Below, one piece after another: positions 1-5,707 of a stretch of DNA of 5,707 bases. How positions within the stretch are numbered: the stretch's first letter is position 1; every line of letters starts with the position of its first letter. The position numbers and the translations under genes were made by a program. Under the pieces are notes generated by a model. The model searched no databases, was not told the origin of the DNA, and saw nothing but the letters and a program-made list of their open reading frames with translations. This DNA is from DATKSG01 sp035531775 (GTDB lineage Bacteria > Actinomycetota > Acidimicrobiia > Acidimicrobiales > UBA8190): assembly GCA_035531775.1 (NCBI GenBank), contig DATKSG010000078.1, positions 1-5,707 of the forward strand. The letters are read 5' to 3'.

Positions 1-1
1 C

Positions 2-322
2 AAGCCGGAGCGGCACGTCACGTCGGTCGCCGATCTATCCGAGGATGAGGCGGTCGAGCTTGGGCCTCTCCTTCGACTTGCGTCAATCGTGGCGCAGGAA
101 CTTGTCGACGCGGATCAGGTCTACAACTGCCTGTGGTCTCACGCTGGAGGGGTACCTGTCCATATTCACTATGTGGTGCAACCCGTGACGAAGCTTCAAA
201 TGGCCGATTTTGGAACCCACGGCCCAAACTTGCAGGTCGCAATGTTCGCCTCGGGAGAGCCGCCCCCAGCAGATGAAGTTGAACGCATTGCCACCCTCGC
301 CCGCCTTCGCTTCGCTAACTGA
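2..322 (+). CDS. HIT-family (histidine triad) protein, 5'-truncated
   Basis: The reading frame is open from the left edge and ends at TGA 320-322, leaving 106 C-terminal residues; the N-terminal part of the domain lies outside the window. The fragment begins KPERHV, like the proline/arginine/histidine stretch after the central strand of HIT proteins, continues through a helix with DLSEDEAVELGPLL, and carries the signature VPVHIHYVVQP at fragment residues 51-61. H54 and H56 match the first two histidines of the HxHxHxx motif; H56 would be the nucleophile that attacks the alpha-phosphate of a nucleotide substrate. The third histidine is replaced by V58. HIT proteins are small cytoplasmic nucleotidyl hydrolases or transferases, such as Ap4A hydrolases and HINT-like enzymes; which substrate this one uses cannot be told. 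Its base composition looks less GC-rich than the relaxase to the right. Family assignment is fairly sure, function is not. Confidence 0.82.
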   Translation, partial: KPERHVTSVADLSEDEAVELGPLLRLASIVAQELVDADQVYNCLWSHAGGVPVHIHYVVQPVTKLQMADFGTHGPNLQVAMFASGEPPPADEVERIATLARLRFAN

Positions 323-407
323 CCTCACCGGCCACATCATTGGCGTTCTGGGCTACCCGAAGGCTCTCGCGACGCCCGACGTTATGGGGCCGGTCTCGAG
401 TCATGGC

Positions 408-435
408 TTGTTGGGACGTCCGGCGGCGATATAAC
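408..435 (+). promoter_or_regulatory. Weak sigma70-like promoter candidate before the esterase
   Basis: TTGTTG (408-413) and TATAAC (430-435) are separated by 16 bp. The -10 box matches five of six consensus bases but the -35 box only three. It would give a leader of about 60 nt before the esterase ATG at 503. It is the only AT-rich hexamer in a GC-rich gap, which is suggestive only. Confidence 0.25.
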
Positions 436-502
436 GGCAGGGCGATCCTTGAGGATGGTGTCTAACCGTTGGGCTGTGTCCCGGGCTCTAGGGTGAGCAA
501 GC

Positions 503-1525
503 ATGCCCCTTCCTTGGGAGAGACAGCTGGCAGGGAGGATCGACCACCACGTCGTGACCTCTCCCGCCTTGGCGGGCAATCCCCTCGGGGATCCGAGCGA
601 CCGCCCGTTGTGGGTGTACGTCCCGCCTGGTTATGAAGACGATTCCGCCAGGTCATACCCGAGTGTGTACGTGCTTCAGGGATATACCGGCCACCTCAGC
701 ATGTGGGCCAACCGCAGCGCCTATCGGCTTCCATTCACCGAGGCCGCCGACGAGCTCTTCGCCCGAGGCTCGGTGCCGCCGTGCATCGTCGTCTACGTGG
801 ACGCTTGGACTGCATACGGAGGATCGCAATTCGTTGACTCCCCCGGGACCGGTCTCTACCACAGTTACCTGTGCGAGGACGTGGTGCCCTTCGTCGACTC
901 TCACTACCGCACCTATAAGGAGGCTTCGCACCGGGGGATCCAGGGGAAATCGAGCGGGGGATTTGGGGCGATGATCACGCCGATGCTCCGCCCGGACCTG
1001 TTCGGTGGCCTGGCGACCCACGCCGGCGACGCCCTGTACGAACTTTGCTACATCCCGGAGTTCGGCAAGGCCGTGCGAGCACTGCGCGATTACGACGGTT
1101 CGATCGACAGGTGGTGGAAGGACTTTCAGGGGCGAGTGGCGTTCACCAAGGAGTCCGACGACACACTGTTGATGATGCTCGGCGTTTCTGCGTGCTTCTC
1201 CGCAGACGAGAACGGTACGCCGATCCTTCCCTTCGACCCCGACACCGGCAGGCTCCGTTACGACATATGGCAAAGGTGGCTGGACTGGGACCCGGTCCGA
1301 ATGGTCTCGGATCACGCAGAAGCACTTGGCGGGCTGCGGGCGATCTGGATCGACGGCGGGAAGAAGGACGAGTGGTTTCTCGAAATCGGCGCACAAGCCT
1401 TCCGCAGTGCCCTCGCCGAGATCGGCGTCGACGATGTCCACTTCGAATTGTTCGAAGGTACTCACGCCCGGATCGAATATCGGTACCCGATGTCCCTCGC
1501 CTACCTCGCCGAACGACTTTCGTAG
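503..1525 (+). CDS. Esterase-D-like alpha/beta hydrolase (putative esterase)
   Basis: This 340-residue protein belongs to the putative esterase (esterase D / S-formylglutathione hydrolase-like) branch of alpha/beta hydrolases, which cleave carboxylic or thioesters. Residues 36-45 (LWVYVPPGYE) and 52-60 (YPSVYVLQG) match the early strands and oxyanion region. The nucleophile elbow GKSSGGFGAM (148-157) gives S150 in GxSxGG. D289 in IDGGKKDEWF is the likely acid and H321 in EGTHARIEYRYP the likely base, so the triad appears complete. About 139 residues separate Ser and Asp, more than in compact esterase D enzymes, with a Trp- and Asp-rich insert around 180-265 that could form a lid over the active site. 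There is no signal peptide or membrane segment, so it is probably cytoplasmic. The ATG is preceded by AGGG at 490-493 with nine bases between. The gene lies 180 bp after the HIT gene and converges on the relaxase. Natural substrate unknown; a secondary fold match to carbohydrate or siderophore esterases is possible. Confidence 0.85.
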   Translation: MPLPWERQLAGRIDHHVVTSPALAGNPLGDPSDRPLWVYVPPGYEDDSARSYPSVYVLQGYTGHLSMWANRSAYRLPFTEAADELFARGSVPPCIVVYVDAWTAYGGSQFVDSPGTGLYHSYLCEDVVPFVDSHYRTYKEASHRGIQGKSSGGFGAMITPMLRPDLFGGLATHAGDALYELCYIPEFGKAVRALRDYDGSIDRWWKDFQGRVAFTKESDDTLLMMLGVSACFSADENGTPILPFDPDTGRLRYDIWQRWLDWDPVRMVSDHAEALGGLRAIWIDGGKKDEWFLEIGAQAFRSALAEIGVDDVHFELFEGTHARIEYRYPMSLAYLAERLS

Positions 1526-1538
1526 CTCCTCTGTATCA

Positions 1539-1556
1539 TGCGCATCCATATGCGCA
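1539..1556 (+). terminator. Hairpin after the esterase, candidate terminator
   Basis: TGCGCAT and ATGCGCA form a perfect 7-bp stem around the loop CCAT, starting 13 nt after the esterase stop codon. No T-run follows (CCTTGGCG comes next), so it is not a canonical intrinsic terminator. T-less hairpins after genes are common in GC-rich actinobacteria. The arms also read as a direct repeat of ATGCGCA, so a protein-binding site is an alternative. Confidence 0.45.
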
Positions 1557-1635
1557 CCTTGGCGTTCGGGGAGACTTTGATGAGTCGACCTAGATCTACC
1601 GATAGTCAGGCGGAAGCGGTGACGTGAACGGAGCT

Positions 1636-1659
1636 GTCGTGGAAGGCTTGGTCCACGAC
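1636..1659. repeat. Perfect 7-bp inverted repeat in the convergent gap
   Basis: GTCGTGG (1636-1642) and CCACGAC (1653-1659) pair perfectly around a 10-nt loop. It lies about 110 nt beyond the esterase stop and 200 nt beyond the relaxase stop. It could be a second termination hairpin or a binding site. No poly-T lies on either side. Confidence 0.35.
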
Positions 1660-1768
1660 CGCTGCGGTGCAGTTGGGACATAAGGGGCAGTTTGAACTGG
1701 TCGGTGCCATTGAACTTGGCGGGGTGGCCAGTGCCTCCAGAGGACTTGAGATAAGTGCCGGACGGGGC

Positions 1769-1798
1769 GGGTTAGCATCGGGTTAGCGCACGGCTAGC
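1769..1798. repeat. Three direct repeats of (G)GGTTAGC phased at 11 bp
   Basis: GGGTTAGC occurs exactly at 1769-1776 and 1780-1787, and a third copy CGGCTAGC with two changes follows at 1791-1798. Every step is 11 bp, close to one helical turn, so the copies face the same side of the DNA. Phased short repeats of this kind are typical binding arrays for integrase arms, excisionases, replication initiators or regulators. No cognate gene is in the window, so the binder is unknown. Confidence 0.5.
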
Positions 1799-1838
1799 AA
1801 TGGACCCAAAACACCGGCTCCTCAGCTCGGATTTGCTT

Positions 1839-1854
1839 GCGAGGGCGGCCTCGC
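1839..1854 (-). terminator. GC-rich hairpin directly after the relaxase stop
   Basis: GCGAGG (1839-1844) and CCTCGC (1849-1854) form a perfect 6-bp stem with loop GCGG. It starts six nt beyond the relaxase TGA (1863-1861) in the direction of relaxase transcription. No U-run follows, so it would be a T-less terminator or RNA-stabilising hairpin. It could instead be the long variable arm of a degraded tRNA-Ser-like segment that continues to 1885. Confidence 0.4.
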
Positions 1855-1860
1855 CGGGTA

Positions 1861-4800
1861 TCAGAGTTCGACTCCCCTCGCCACCTCGATCTGCGGCTCC
1901 CAGGTTGGGCTTGCGTGTTCGCGATAAGCGTCGCGGCTGATGGCCACGGCACGCTCTGCTGCGGCCAGTGCCCTCCGGCGCTGGCCCATCTGCTCGGTGC
2001 TCCCGACGTCGCTCTTGGCCCCGATACTGCGCTGCTCGGTGATGTGCCATCGGTCCCGGTAGGCCGCGACCGTCGAGACTTCACGAACCCAGCGGGCCCG
2101 TCGGGAAGGATCGGACGGCAGGCTGCCGAGGCGTTGCACCCAGGCTGCTCCGGCCTCGATCGCTTGGGCGGCCACGGTGAGGGCACGCTCCCCCATGGCC
2201 AACTCCCGCTCAGCCAATGCCTCTGCCATCTCGGGGTCGGTGACACCTTGTGCCCTGGGAATCAGTCCGACGATGAGATTGCCTGCGATCCGGCGCCGGC
2301 CACCGGCCCCCTCCGCCCAGCGGTCCACTCGGCCGTGGAGTACCGCGGCCACGTCGGCGGCGTCGGCCAAGGAGCGCCGGGCCACCAGTTGGGGGAAAGC
2401 CGCCTCCACATTGAGACCACGGGCTTCGGCCTCGCGCAGCGATGCCAGCAGCGGGCCGTGCGCCTCGCTGACCCGAACAGATTCCAGCTCGACATCGGTC
2501 AGCCCGGAGCGGACGAGCAGGGCGTCCCAGCGCTCCGCTTGGGCCAGGGTGGCCAGCGTCAGGTACTCGGCCGAGAGCCGCTCCATGCCTTCTGCCTCGT
2601 GCTGTGCGCGGCGGATCATCTCGTGCGCCGCCACGTCGGCCCCCTCGTTGCGTAGCACGGCGGCCAGCACCTGGCGCGCCGTCACCGGCTCGGCCGTGGC
2701 ATCGTGCGAGGTCTGCGGGTCGGGGTCGAAGTGGGTGTCCACGTAGAGCCGGTTGTCTTCCCTTCCCCTTGTGACCGAGACGTAGAGGACCTCTCGGGTG
2801 GTGACCGGAGAGACCATGGCGTGCGCCGTGTCGACGCTGCGTCCCTGGGCCCGGTGCGCCGTCGAGGCGTAGGCCAACTCGACGTGCTCGGCCACGTATT
2901 CAGGGGGGAGCACCACTTTCCCGGTGCCCTTGACCCGCTGGAGGGTCATGGAACCGTCGGGGCGAGTGTCCGTCACGGTCCACTGATCGCCATTGCGGAC
3001 CCAGCCTCGGCCGGTGCAAAGACGCCGGTCGTTCTGGCGGGTGACCACCTGGTCGCCCACCCCGGCCGTCCCTCCACCGGCCACGTCCAGCCCGCGCTCT
3101 TCCACCTCTCCGGCGGCGATCCGCTCGGCCCGGGCCCGGTCGTTGAGCTCGCTCACGCTGCCCAGGTCTGCAGCGATCATCAGGCTGGTGCGGCCGGCCT
3201 CGGTGTCCTCCTTCCACCCCAGAAAGAGGGCGTCGAGCATCTCGTCACGGCTCCCCTCGCTGATCCGTCCGCGTGCGGCGTAGGCGTCGATGGCGTCGGG
3301 AGAGCCCTTCCGAAGTTCGACACTGGCCTCCTTCTCCCAGTGCTGTGTGAACCGGCGCACATCGCTCAATGCGGGGGCCAGGCCGTCGCGGTCACGCACC
3401 AGGGCGGCGAACATCCCGCCGGCCTCCACCGCGCTGATCTGACGGTCATCGCCAACCAGAACCACCTTGGCGCCAACAGATCCGGCCGCCGTCACGAGCT
3501 CGTCGAGGGCGAAGGTCCTGGCCAGGCTGGCCTCGTCGAGGATCACCAACTGGCCGGCGTGGAGCCGCCAGCGGGCCAGTTCGGCTTCAGCCTGGTCCAC
3601 CGTGGCCCGGGCGGCCGAGGGTTGCCCGTACGAGGGGTGAGGGCCTCCCAGTTGGGCCCTCAGCCTGGCCAGCGCGTGCAGCCGTTCGGCCTCTCGGCGG
3701 TGCTCGAAGAGCCATTTGGCCGTGTTCTCCGTTTCGATGCCGAGCTCTTCGGCCAGCACCTCGGCCGCGGTGGCCGAGGGAGCCAGGCCGAGCACCGAGC
3801 CTGCTCCGTGCTCGGCTTCCCACACCGCTCGGAGCCCGGCCATGGTGGTCGACTTGCCCGTCCCGGCCGAGCCCACCAACACGTCGAGGGAGTGCCCCGA
3901 GGTGGCGATTCGCTCGACGGCCAGCGCCTGATCGATGTTGAGCCGATGGTCCCGGCCGGGCAGGTTGGCCCCGGTCACCGCCGCCACAATGCCCATGGAG
4001 GCGGCGGGCCCGCCCACCTCGCGCCCGGCCTCAAGCAGCCGGGCTTCGGCCTCCAACAGCGTCGCGGTGGTGTAGACCTCGTGGCCCTTGGCCCGGAACC
4101 GGCTGCTCCCATCGGCCCGGCGCAGGCGCTCGGGAGTGTGGTGCAGCTCGGGTGCCGAGACCAGCAGGGACCGCGCCAGGGCCAGATCCGCAGTGCGCTC
4201 GGCCACCGCGATCCGCTCGGCGGGTGAGGCGAAACGGACACCGTGGAACTGGCGGTGCACCTCGGCCAGGACGTTGGCCCGTGAGAAGGTGGCCCGGCGC
4301 TCAGCCACGCTCTGCACCGCCACGCCGGCGGCGTCGGCCAGGATCTCATCGGCCAGGTCGCCGGCACGCAAGAGGGGCAGATCGTTGCGATCGGCCAGTC
4401 CGGCCACCCAGGAACATTGGTCCTCTCCGGTGTACCTCTCGGCTCGCCCTCGCCACCCTCTCGTCAACTCTCCGAGACTGCGGTGCTCCTTGGTCGGCCG
4501 AGTCTCCAAGGTGGCTCGTTGGCGCAGCTTGAGCACTTCCACATCGGTCGGCTGGCGCCCATGGGCGGCGGGATACTCGCTGATCAATGCCGTCTTGCGG
4601 TCCTCGATGGCGGCGGTCCGCTGGGAGAACTCGGTCATCAGCGCCTCTGATACGCCGGTCACCTCGAAGCGCAGTTGGTCCGAGTGGCGGCGTGCCCGGC
4701 CGTCCCAGCCCCACCCGAGCGCCTCGGTCAACAGGTCGGCGAGCACGCCCTGGTGCAGCTCGGAGAGCATCACGACAGACTTGAACAGGCCCCGCGAATC

Positions 4801-5532
4801 GAGCGTCCGCCAGACTCCGTCAGAGACCGAGCGGGCCCGGTTGGCCACCACGACATGGTCGTGGAGCTGGGGGTCGCCGGCCCGTGAGTCCCAGTGACTG
4901 AAGGCGGTGGCCACCACACCTTCGACGTCCTCTTGGACCACGCCACCCTTGCCTGAGCGCGAGTGGAACACCTCGCGCTCGGCGTAGGTCAGCACGACGT
5001 CGATGGCCCGGCGGTGGCAGTCGTAGATGAGCGCCTTGGTCTCCCGGTCTGCCAGGGCCCAGGCCGTCGACACCGACTTGGAGGGTGAGAAGGTGAGGTC
5101 GAACCCGGCCACGGGGCCACGGAACTTGCCTCCTTGTGCTCGTTCCTCAGCCTCGATCCGAGTCTTCTGTTCGGCTTGCTCCGCCTCGTTGGCGGCTGGG
5201 GCCGTAGCCGCAACTCGCTCCGCCACCCGGGTGGCCAAGGAGAGGTGCGAGCGGTTGGGCGGGCGCCCCAAGGGCTTGGCGGTCACCGGATCGGCGCACA
5301 TCCCGAGCAGGTTGAACAGGTGCTCTTCGCTGACTGCCGAACCCTTTTCGACTCCCTTCCCGTTGTCGAGGGCACCCAGGCCGGCGCCGAGGAACACCCC
5401 CGGTGGGGTACCAGACTCGGCGTAGTAGTCGGCCAGGCTGATCGACTGGCGACGGACTCCATCACCCGCCGTCACGGACTCCATCAGGTACCGATACCCA
5501 GCCCCCAGGCTCATCCGGCGCAACGAAATCAC
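1861..5532 (-). CDS. MobF-family conjugative relaxase-helicase (TrwC/TraI-like)
   Basis: The protein nicks one DNA strand at an origin of transfer, stays covalently attached and unwinds DNA during conjugation. Counting from the GTG at 5532 it has 1223 residues, longer than TrwC and shorter than F TraI. The N-terminal relaxase domain has GAGYRYL with candidate catalytic tyrosines Y13/Y15, a second pair Y36/Y37, the FDLTFSPSKSVS block at 144-155 and the metal-binding histidines H213, H224 and H226 in FSHWDSRAGDPQLHDHVVV, with the same spacing as in TrwC. A RecD/TraI-type SF1 helicase follows: Walker A GSAGTGKST 554-562, Walker B VILDEAS 663-669, VGDDRQ 693-698, STAHRAQG 890-897 and VSVTRGR 918-924. 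The last 250 residues are Ala/Glu/Arg-rich and helical, unassigned. The GTG is chosen because AGGGG lies eight bases before it and the family match starts there. An ATG at 5595 would add 21 unconserved-looking residues and also has an AGGGGG before it. All key motifs are intact. No other transfer gene is visible. Confidence 0.93.
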   Translation of the reverse strand: MISLRRMSLGAGYRYLMESVTAGDGVRRQSISLADYYAESGTPPGVFLGAGLGALDNGKGVEKGSAVSEEHLFNLLGMCADPVTAKPLGRPPNRSHLSLATRVAERVAATAPAANEAEQAEQKTRIEAEERAQGGKFRGPVAGFDLTFSPSKSVSTAWALADRETKALIYDCHRRAIDVVLTYAEREVFHSRSGKGGVVQEDVEGVVATAFSHWDSRAGDPQLHDHVVVANRARSVSDGVWRTLDSRGLFKSVVMLSELHQGVLADLLTEALGWGWDGRARRHSDQLRFEVTGVSEALMTEFSQRTAAIEDRKTALISEYPAAHGRQPTDVEVLKLRQRATLETRPTKEHRSLGELTRGWRGRAERYTGEDQCSWVAGLADRNDLPLLRAGDLADEILADAAGVAVQSVAERRATFSRANVLAEVHRQFHGVRFASPAERIAVAERTADLALARSLLVSAPELHHTPERLRRADGSSRFRAKGHEVYTTATLLEAEARLLEAGREVGGPAASMGIVAAVTGANLPGRDHRLNIDQALAVERIATSGHSLDVLVGSAGTGKSTTMAGLRAVWEAEHGAGSVLGLAPSATAAEVLAEELGIETENTAKWLFEHRREAERLHALARLRAQLGGPHPSYGQPSAARATVDQAEAELARWRLHAGQLVILDEASLARTFALDELVTAAGSVGAKVVLVGDDRQISAVEAGGMFAALVRDRDGLAPALSDVRRFTQHWEKEASVELRKGSPDAIDAYAARGRISEGSRDEMLDALFLGWKEDTEAGRTSLMIAADLGSVSELNDRARAERIAAGEVEERGLDVAGGGTAGVGDQVVTRQNDRRLCTGRGWVRNGDQWTVTDTRPDGSMTLQRVKGTGKVVLPPEYVAEHVELAYASTAHRAQGRSVDTAHAMVSPVTTREVLYVSVTRGREDNRLYVDTHFDPDPQTSHDATAEPVTARQVLAAVLRNEGADVAAHEMIRRAQHEAEGMERLSAEYLTLATLAQAERWDALLVRSGLTDVELESVRVSEAHGPLLASLREAEARGLNVEAAFPQLVARRSLADAADVAAVLHGRVDRWAEGAGGRRRIAGNLIVGLIPRAQGVTDPEMAEALAERELAMGERALTVAAQAIEAGAAWVQRLGSLPSDPSRRARWVREVSTVAAYRDRWHITEQRSIGAKSDVGSTEQMGQRRRALAAAERAVAISRDAYREHASPTWEPQIEVARGVEL
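1862..1885 (+). other. tRNA 3'-end-like segment overlapping the relaxase 3' end
   Basis: TTCGACT at 1867-1873 matches the TpsiC-loop consensus and is followed by CCCCT (1874-1878) and CGCCACC (1879-1885), which look like the 3' sides of a T-stem and acceptor stem. The 5' side of the T-stem (CAGAG, 1862-1866) pairs poorly, and no GGTGGCG acceptor partner lies upstream, so this is not an intact tRNA. Such fragments are often left at attachment sites of integrative elements. The last eight codons of the relaxase gene run through it. Chance resemblance cannot be excluded. Confidence 0.25.
5452..5486. repeat. 13-bp direct repeat inside the relaxase 5' coding region
   Basis: ACGGACTCCATCA occurs exactly at 5452-5464 and 5474-5486, a 22-bp step or about two helical turns. 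The two copies are read in different frames of the relaxase (MESV and DGVR), so protein constraint does not explain them. They may be a binding site near the start of transfer, or chance. Confidence 0.5.
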
Positions 5533-5540
5533 GTCGCATT

Positions 5541-5545
5541 CCCCT
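5541..5545 (-). promoter_or_regulatory. Shine-Dalgarno sequence for the relaxase GTG start
   Basis: On the minus strand AGGGG (5545-5541) is followed after eight bases by GTG (5532-5530). This spacing supports initiation at VISLRRMSLGAGYRYL rather than at the ATG 63 bases upstream. Confidence 0.55.
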
Positions 5546-5549
5546 CGCC

Positions 5550-5566
5550 GGGACGACCCTCGTCCC
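5550..5566. repeat. Perfect inverted repeat upstream of the relaxase start
   Basis: GGGACGA (5550-5556) and TCGTCCC (5560-5566) form a perfect 7-bp stem around a 3-nt centre. It sits four bases upstream of the AGGGG ribosome binding site. It would suit an operator, an attenuating RNA hairpin or the hairpin of an origin of transfer, because MobF relaxases often bind an inverted repeat next to nic. No nic sequence can be recognised here. Confidence 0.5.
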
Positions 5567-5618
5567 ACAGCTACGGCGGGACTGGCGACCACCATCGGCC
5601 CCCTGGGTGCCAGACGTG

Positions 5619-5707
5619 TGGAGTGGATGGGGACGGGGGTGGAGGGAGTGGAGGGGGAGGTGGTGGGGGTGGGGGTGGGGGTGGGGGTGGGGGTGGGGGT
5701 GGGGGTG
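5619..5707. repeat. G-rich low-complexity tract ending in a TGGGGG tandem array
   Basis: From about 5619 the plus strand becomes almost pure G with scattered T and A. From 5664 to 5705 there are seven exact TGGGGG units, and the array runs off the window end at 5707. The plus strand is strongly G-quadruplex-prone and would be the template strand of the relaxase gene. Ending inside the array suggests an assembly break; total length is therefore unknown. Confidence 0.85.

Larger units (their letters stand above)
1526..1860. other. Non-coding gap between convergent genes
   Basis: This 335-bp stretch separates the stop codons of the esterase (plus strand) and the relaxase (minus strand). No open frame in it has a plausible start, ribosome binding site or recognisable protein. 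It contains hairpins at 1539-1556, 1636-1659 and 1839-1854 and the phased repeats at 1769-1798, each listed separately. Between about 1660 and 1768 I see nothing distinctive. Confidence 0.7.

Noticed and set aside
323..502. Small gene between HIT and esterase
   Set aside because: No open frame with a credible start and ribosome binding site; short frames there are extensions of shadows.
653..1681. 342-codon minus-strand open frame opposite the esterase
   Set aside because: The plus strand encodes an esterase with a full catalytic triad; the antisense product is not recognisable.
1797..1885. Complete tRNA-Ser gene
   Set aside because: No 5' acceptor strand, no D-arm or anticodon arm, and the T-stem has only two of five pairs.
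1524..1900. CRISPR array or insertion sequence in the gap
   Set aside because: The repeats are too short and contiguous for CRISPR, and there is no transposase or paired terminal inverted repeats.
1837..2655. 272-codon plus-strand open frame opposite the relaxase C-terminus
   Set aside because: Antisense shadow; no family motif and low-quality composition, while the opposite strand holds a continuous relaxase frame.
2704..4227. 507-codon open frame on the plus strand opposite the relaxase
   Set aside because: It lies wholly antisense to the helicase region, shows no recognisable domain, and is Gly/His/Arg-rich as expected from the complement of GC-biased codons.
5619..5707. Telomere of a linear replicon
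   Set aside because: Actinobacterial linear ends known to me use palindromic terminal repeats with bound proteins, not short G-rich hexamers; the array has no such palindromes.

Overview
The window is a high-GC stretch of DNA, most probably from an actinobacterium (Actinomycetota). The grounds are GC-rich third codon positions, a strong Shine-Dalgarno sequence placed before a likely GTG start, and a MobF relaxase whose N-terminus (GAGYRYL...AGDG) follows the style I associate with actinobacterial relatives. I cannot name a species. The right edge stops inside a TGGGGG tandem repeat, so it may be a contig end.

Layout: (1) 2-322, plus strand, the 3' part of a HIT-family (histidine triad) gene cut by the left edge. 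(2) 323-502, a short gap with one weak sigma70-like promoter candidate. (3) 503-1525, plus strand, a complete esterase-D-like alpha/beta hydrolase with a recognisable catalytic triad. (4) 1526-1860, a non-coding gap between convergent genes, holding three perfect hairpins (one directly before the relaxase stop codon) and a set of 11-bp-phased direct repeats. The adjoining 1862-1885 resembles the 3' end of a tRNA. (5) 1861-5532 (possibly to 5595), minus strand, a large MobF conjugative relaxase-helicase. (6) 5533-5707, its upstream region, with a perfect inverted repeat just before the ribosome binding site and a G-rich hexamer repeat at the window end.

The HIT protein and esterase look like ordinary cytoplasmic enzymes with no obvious functional link to the relaxase. 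The relaxase is the signature gene of a conjugative or mobilizable element (plasmid or integrative element). No coupling protein, type IV secretion gene, integrase or replication gene is visible. The convergent gap 1526-1890 is the natural place for a junction between two kinds of DNA, but the window alone does not prove one. The most interesting unannotated signals are the inverted repeat and out-of-frame direct repeat around the relaxase start (candidate oriT or operator), the phased repeats plus tRNA-like segment behind its stop, and the terminal TGGGGG array. I see no clear sign of an entirely new multi-gene system.
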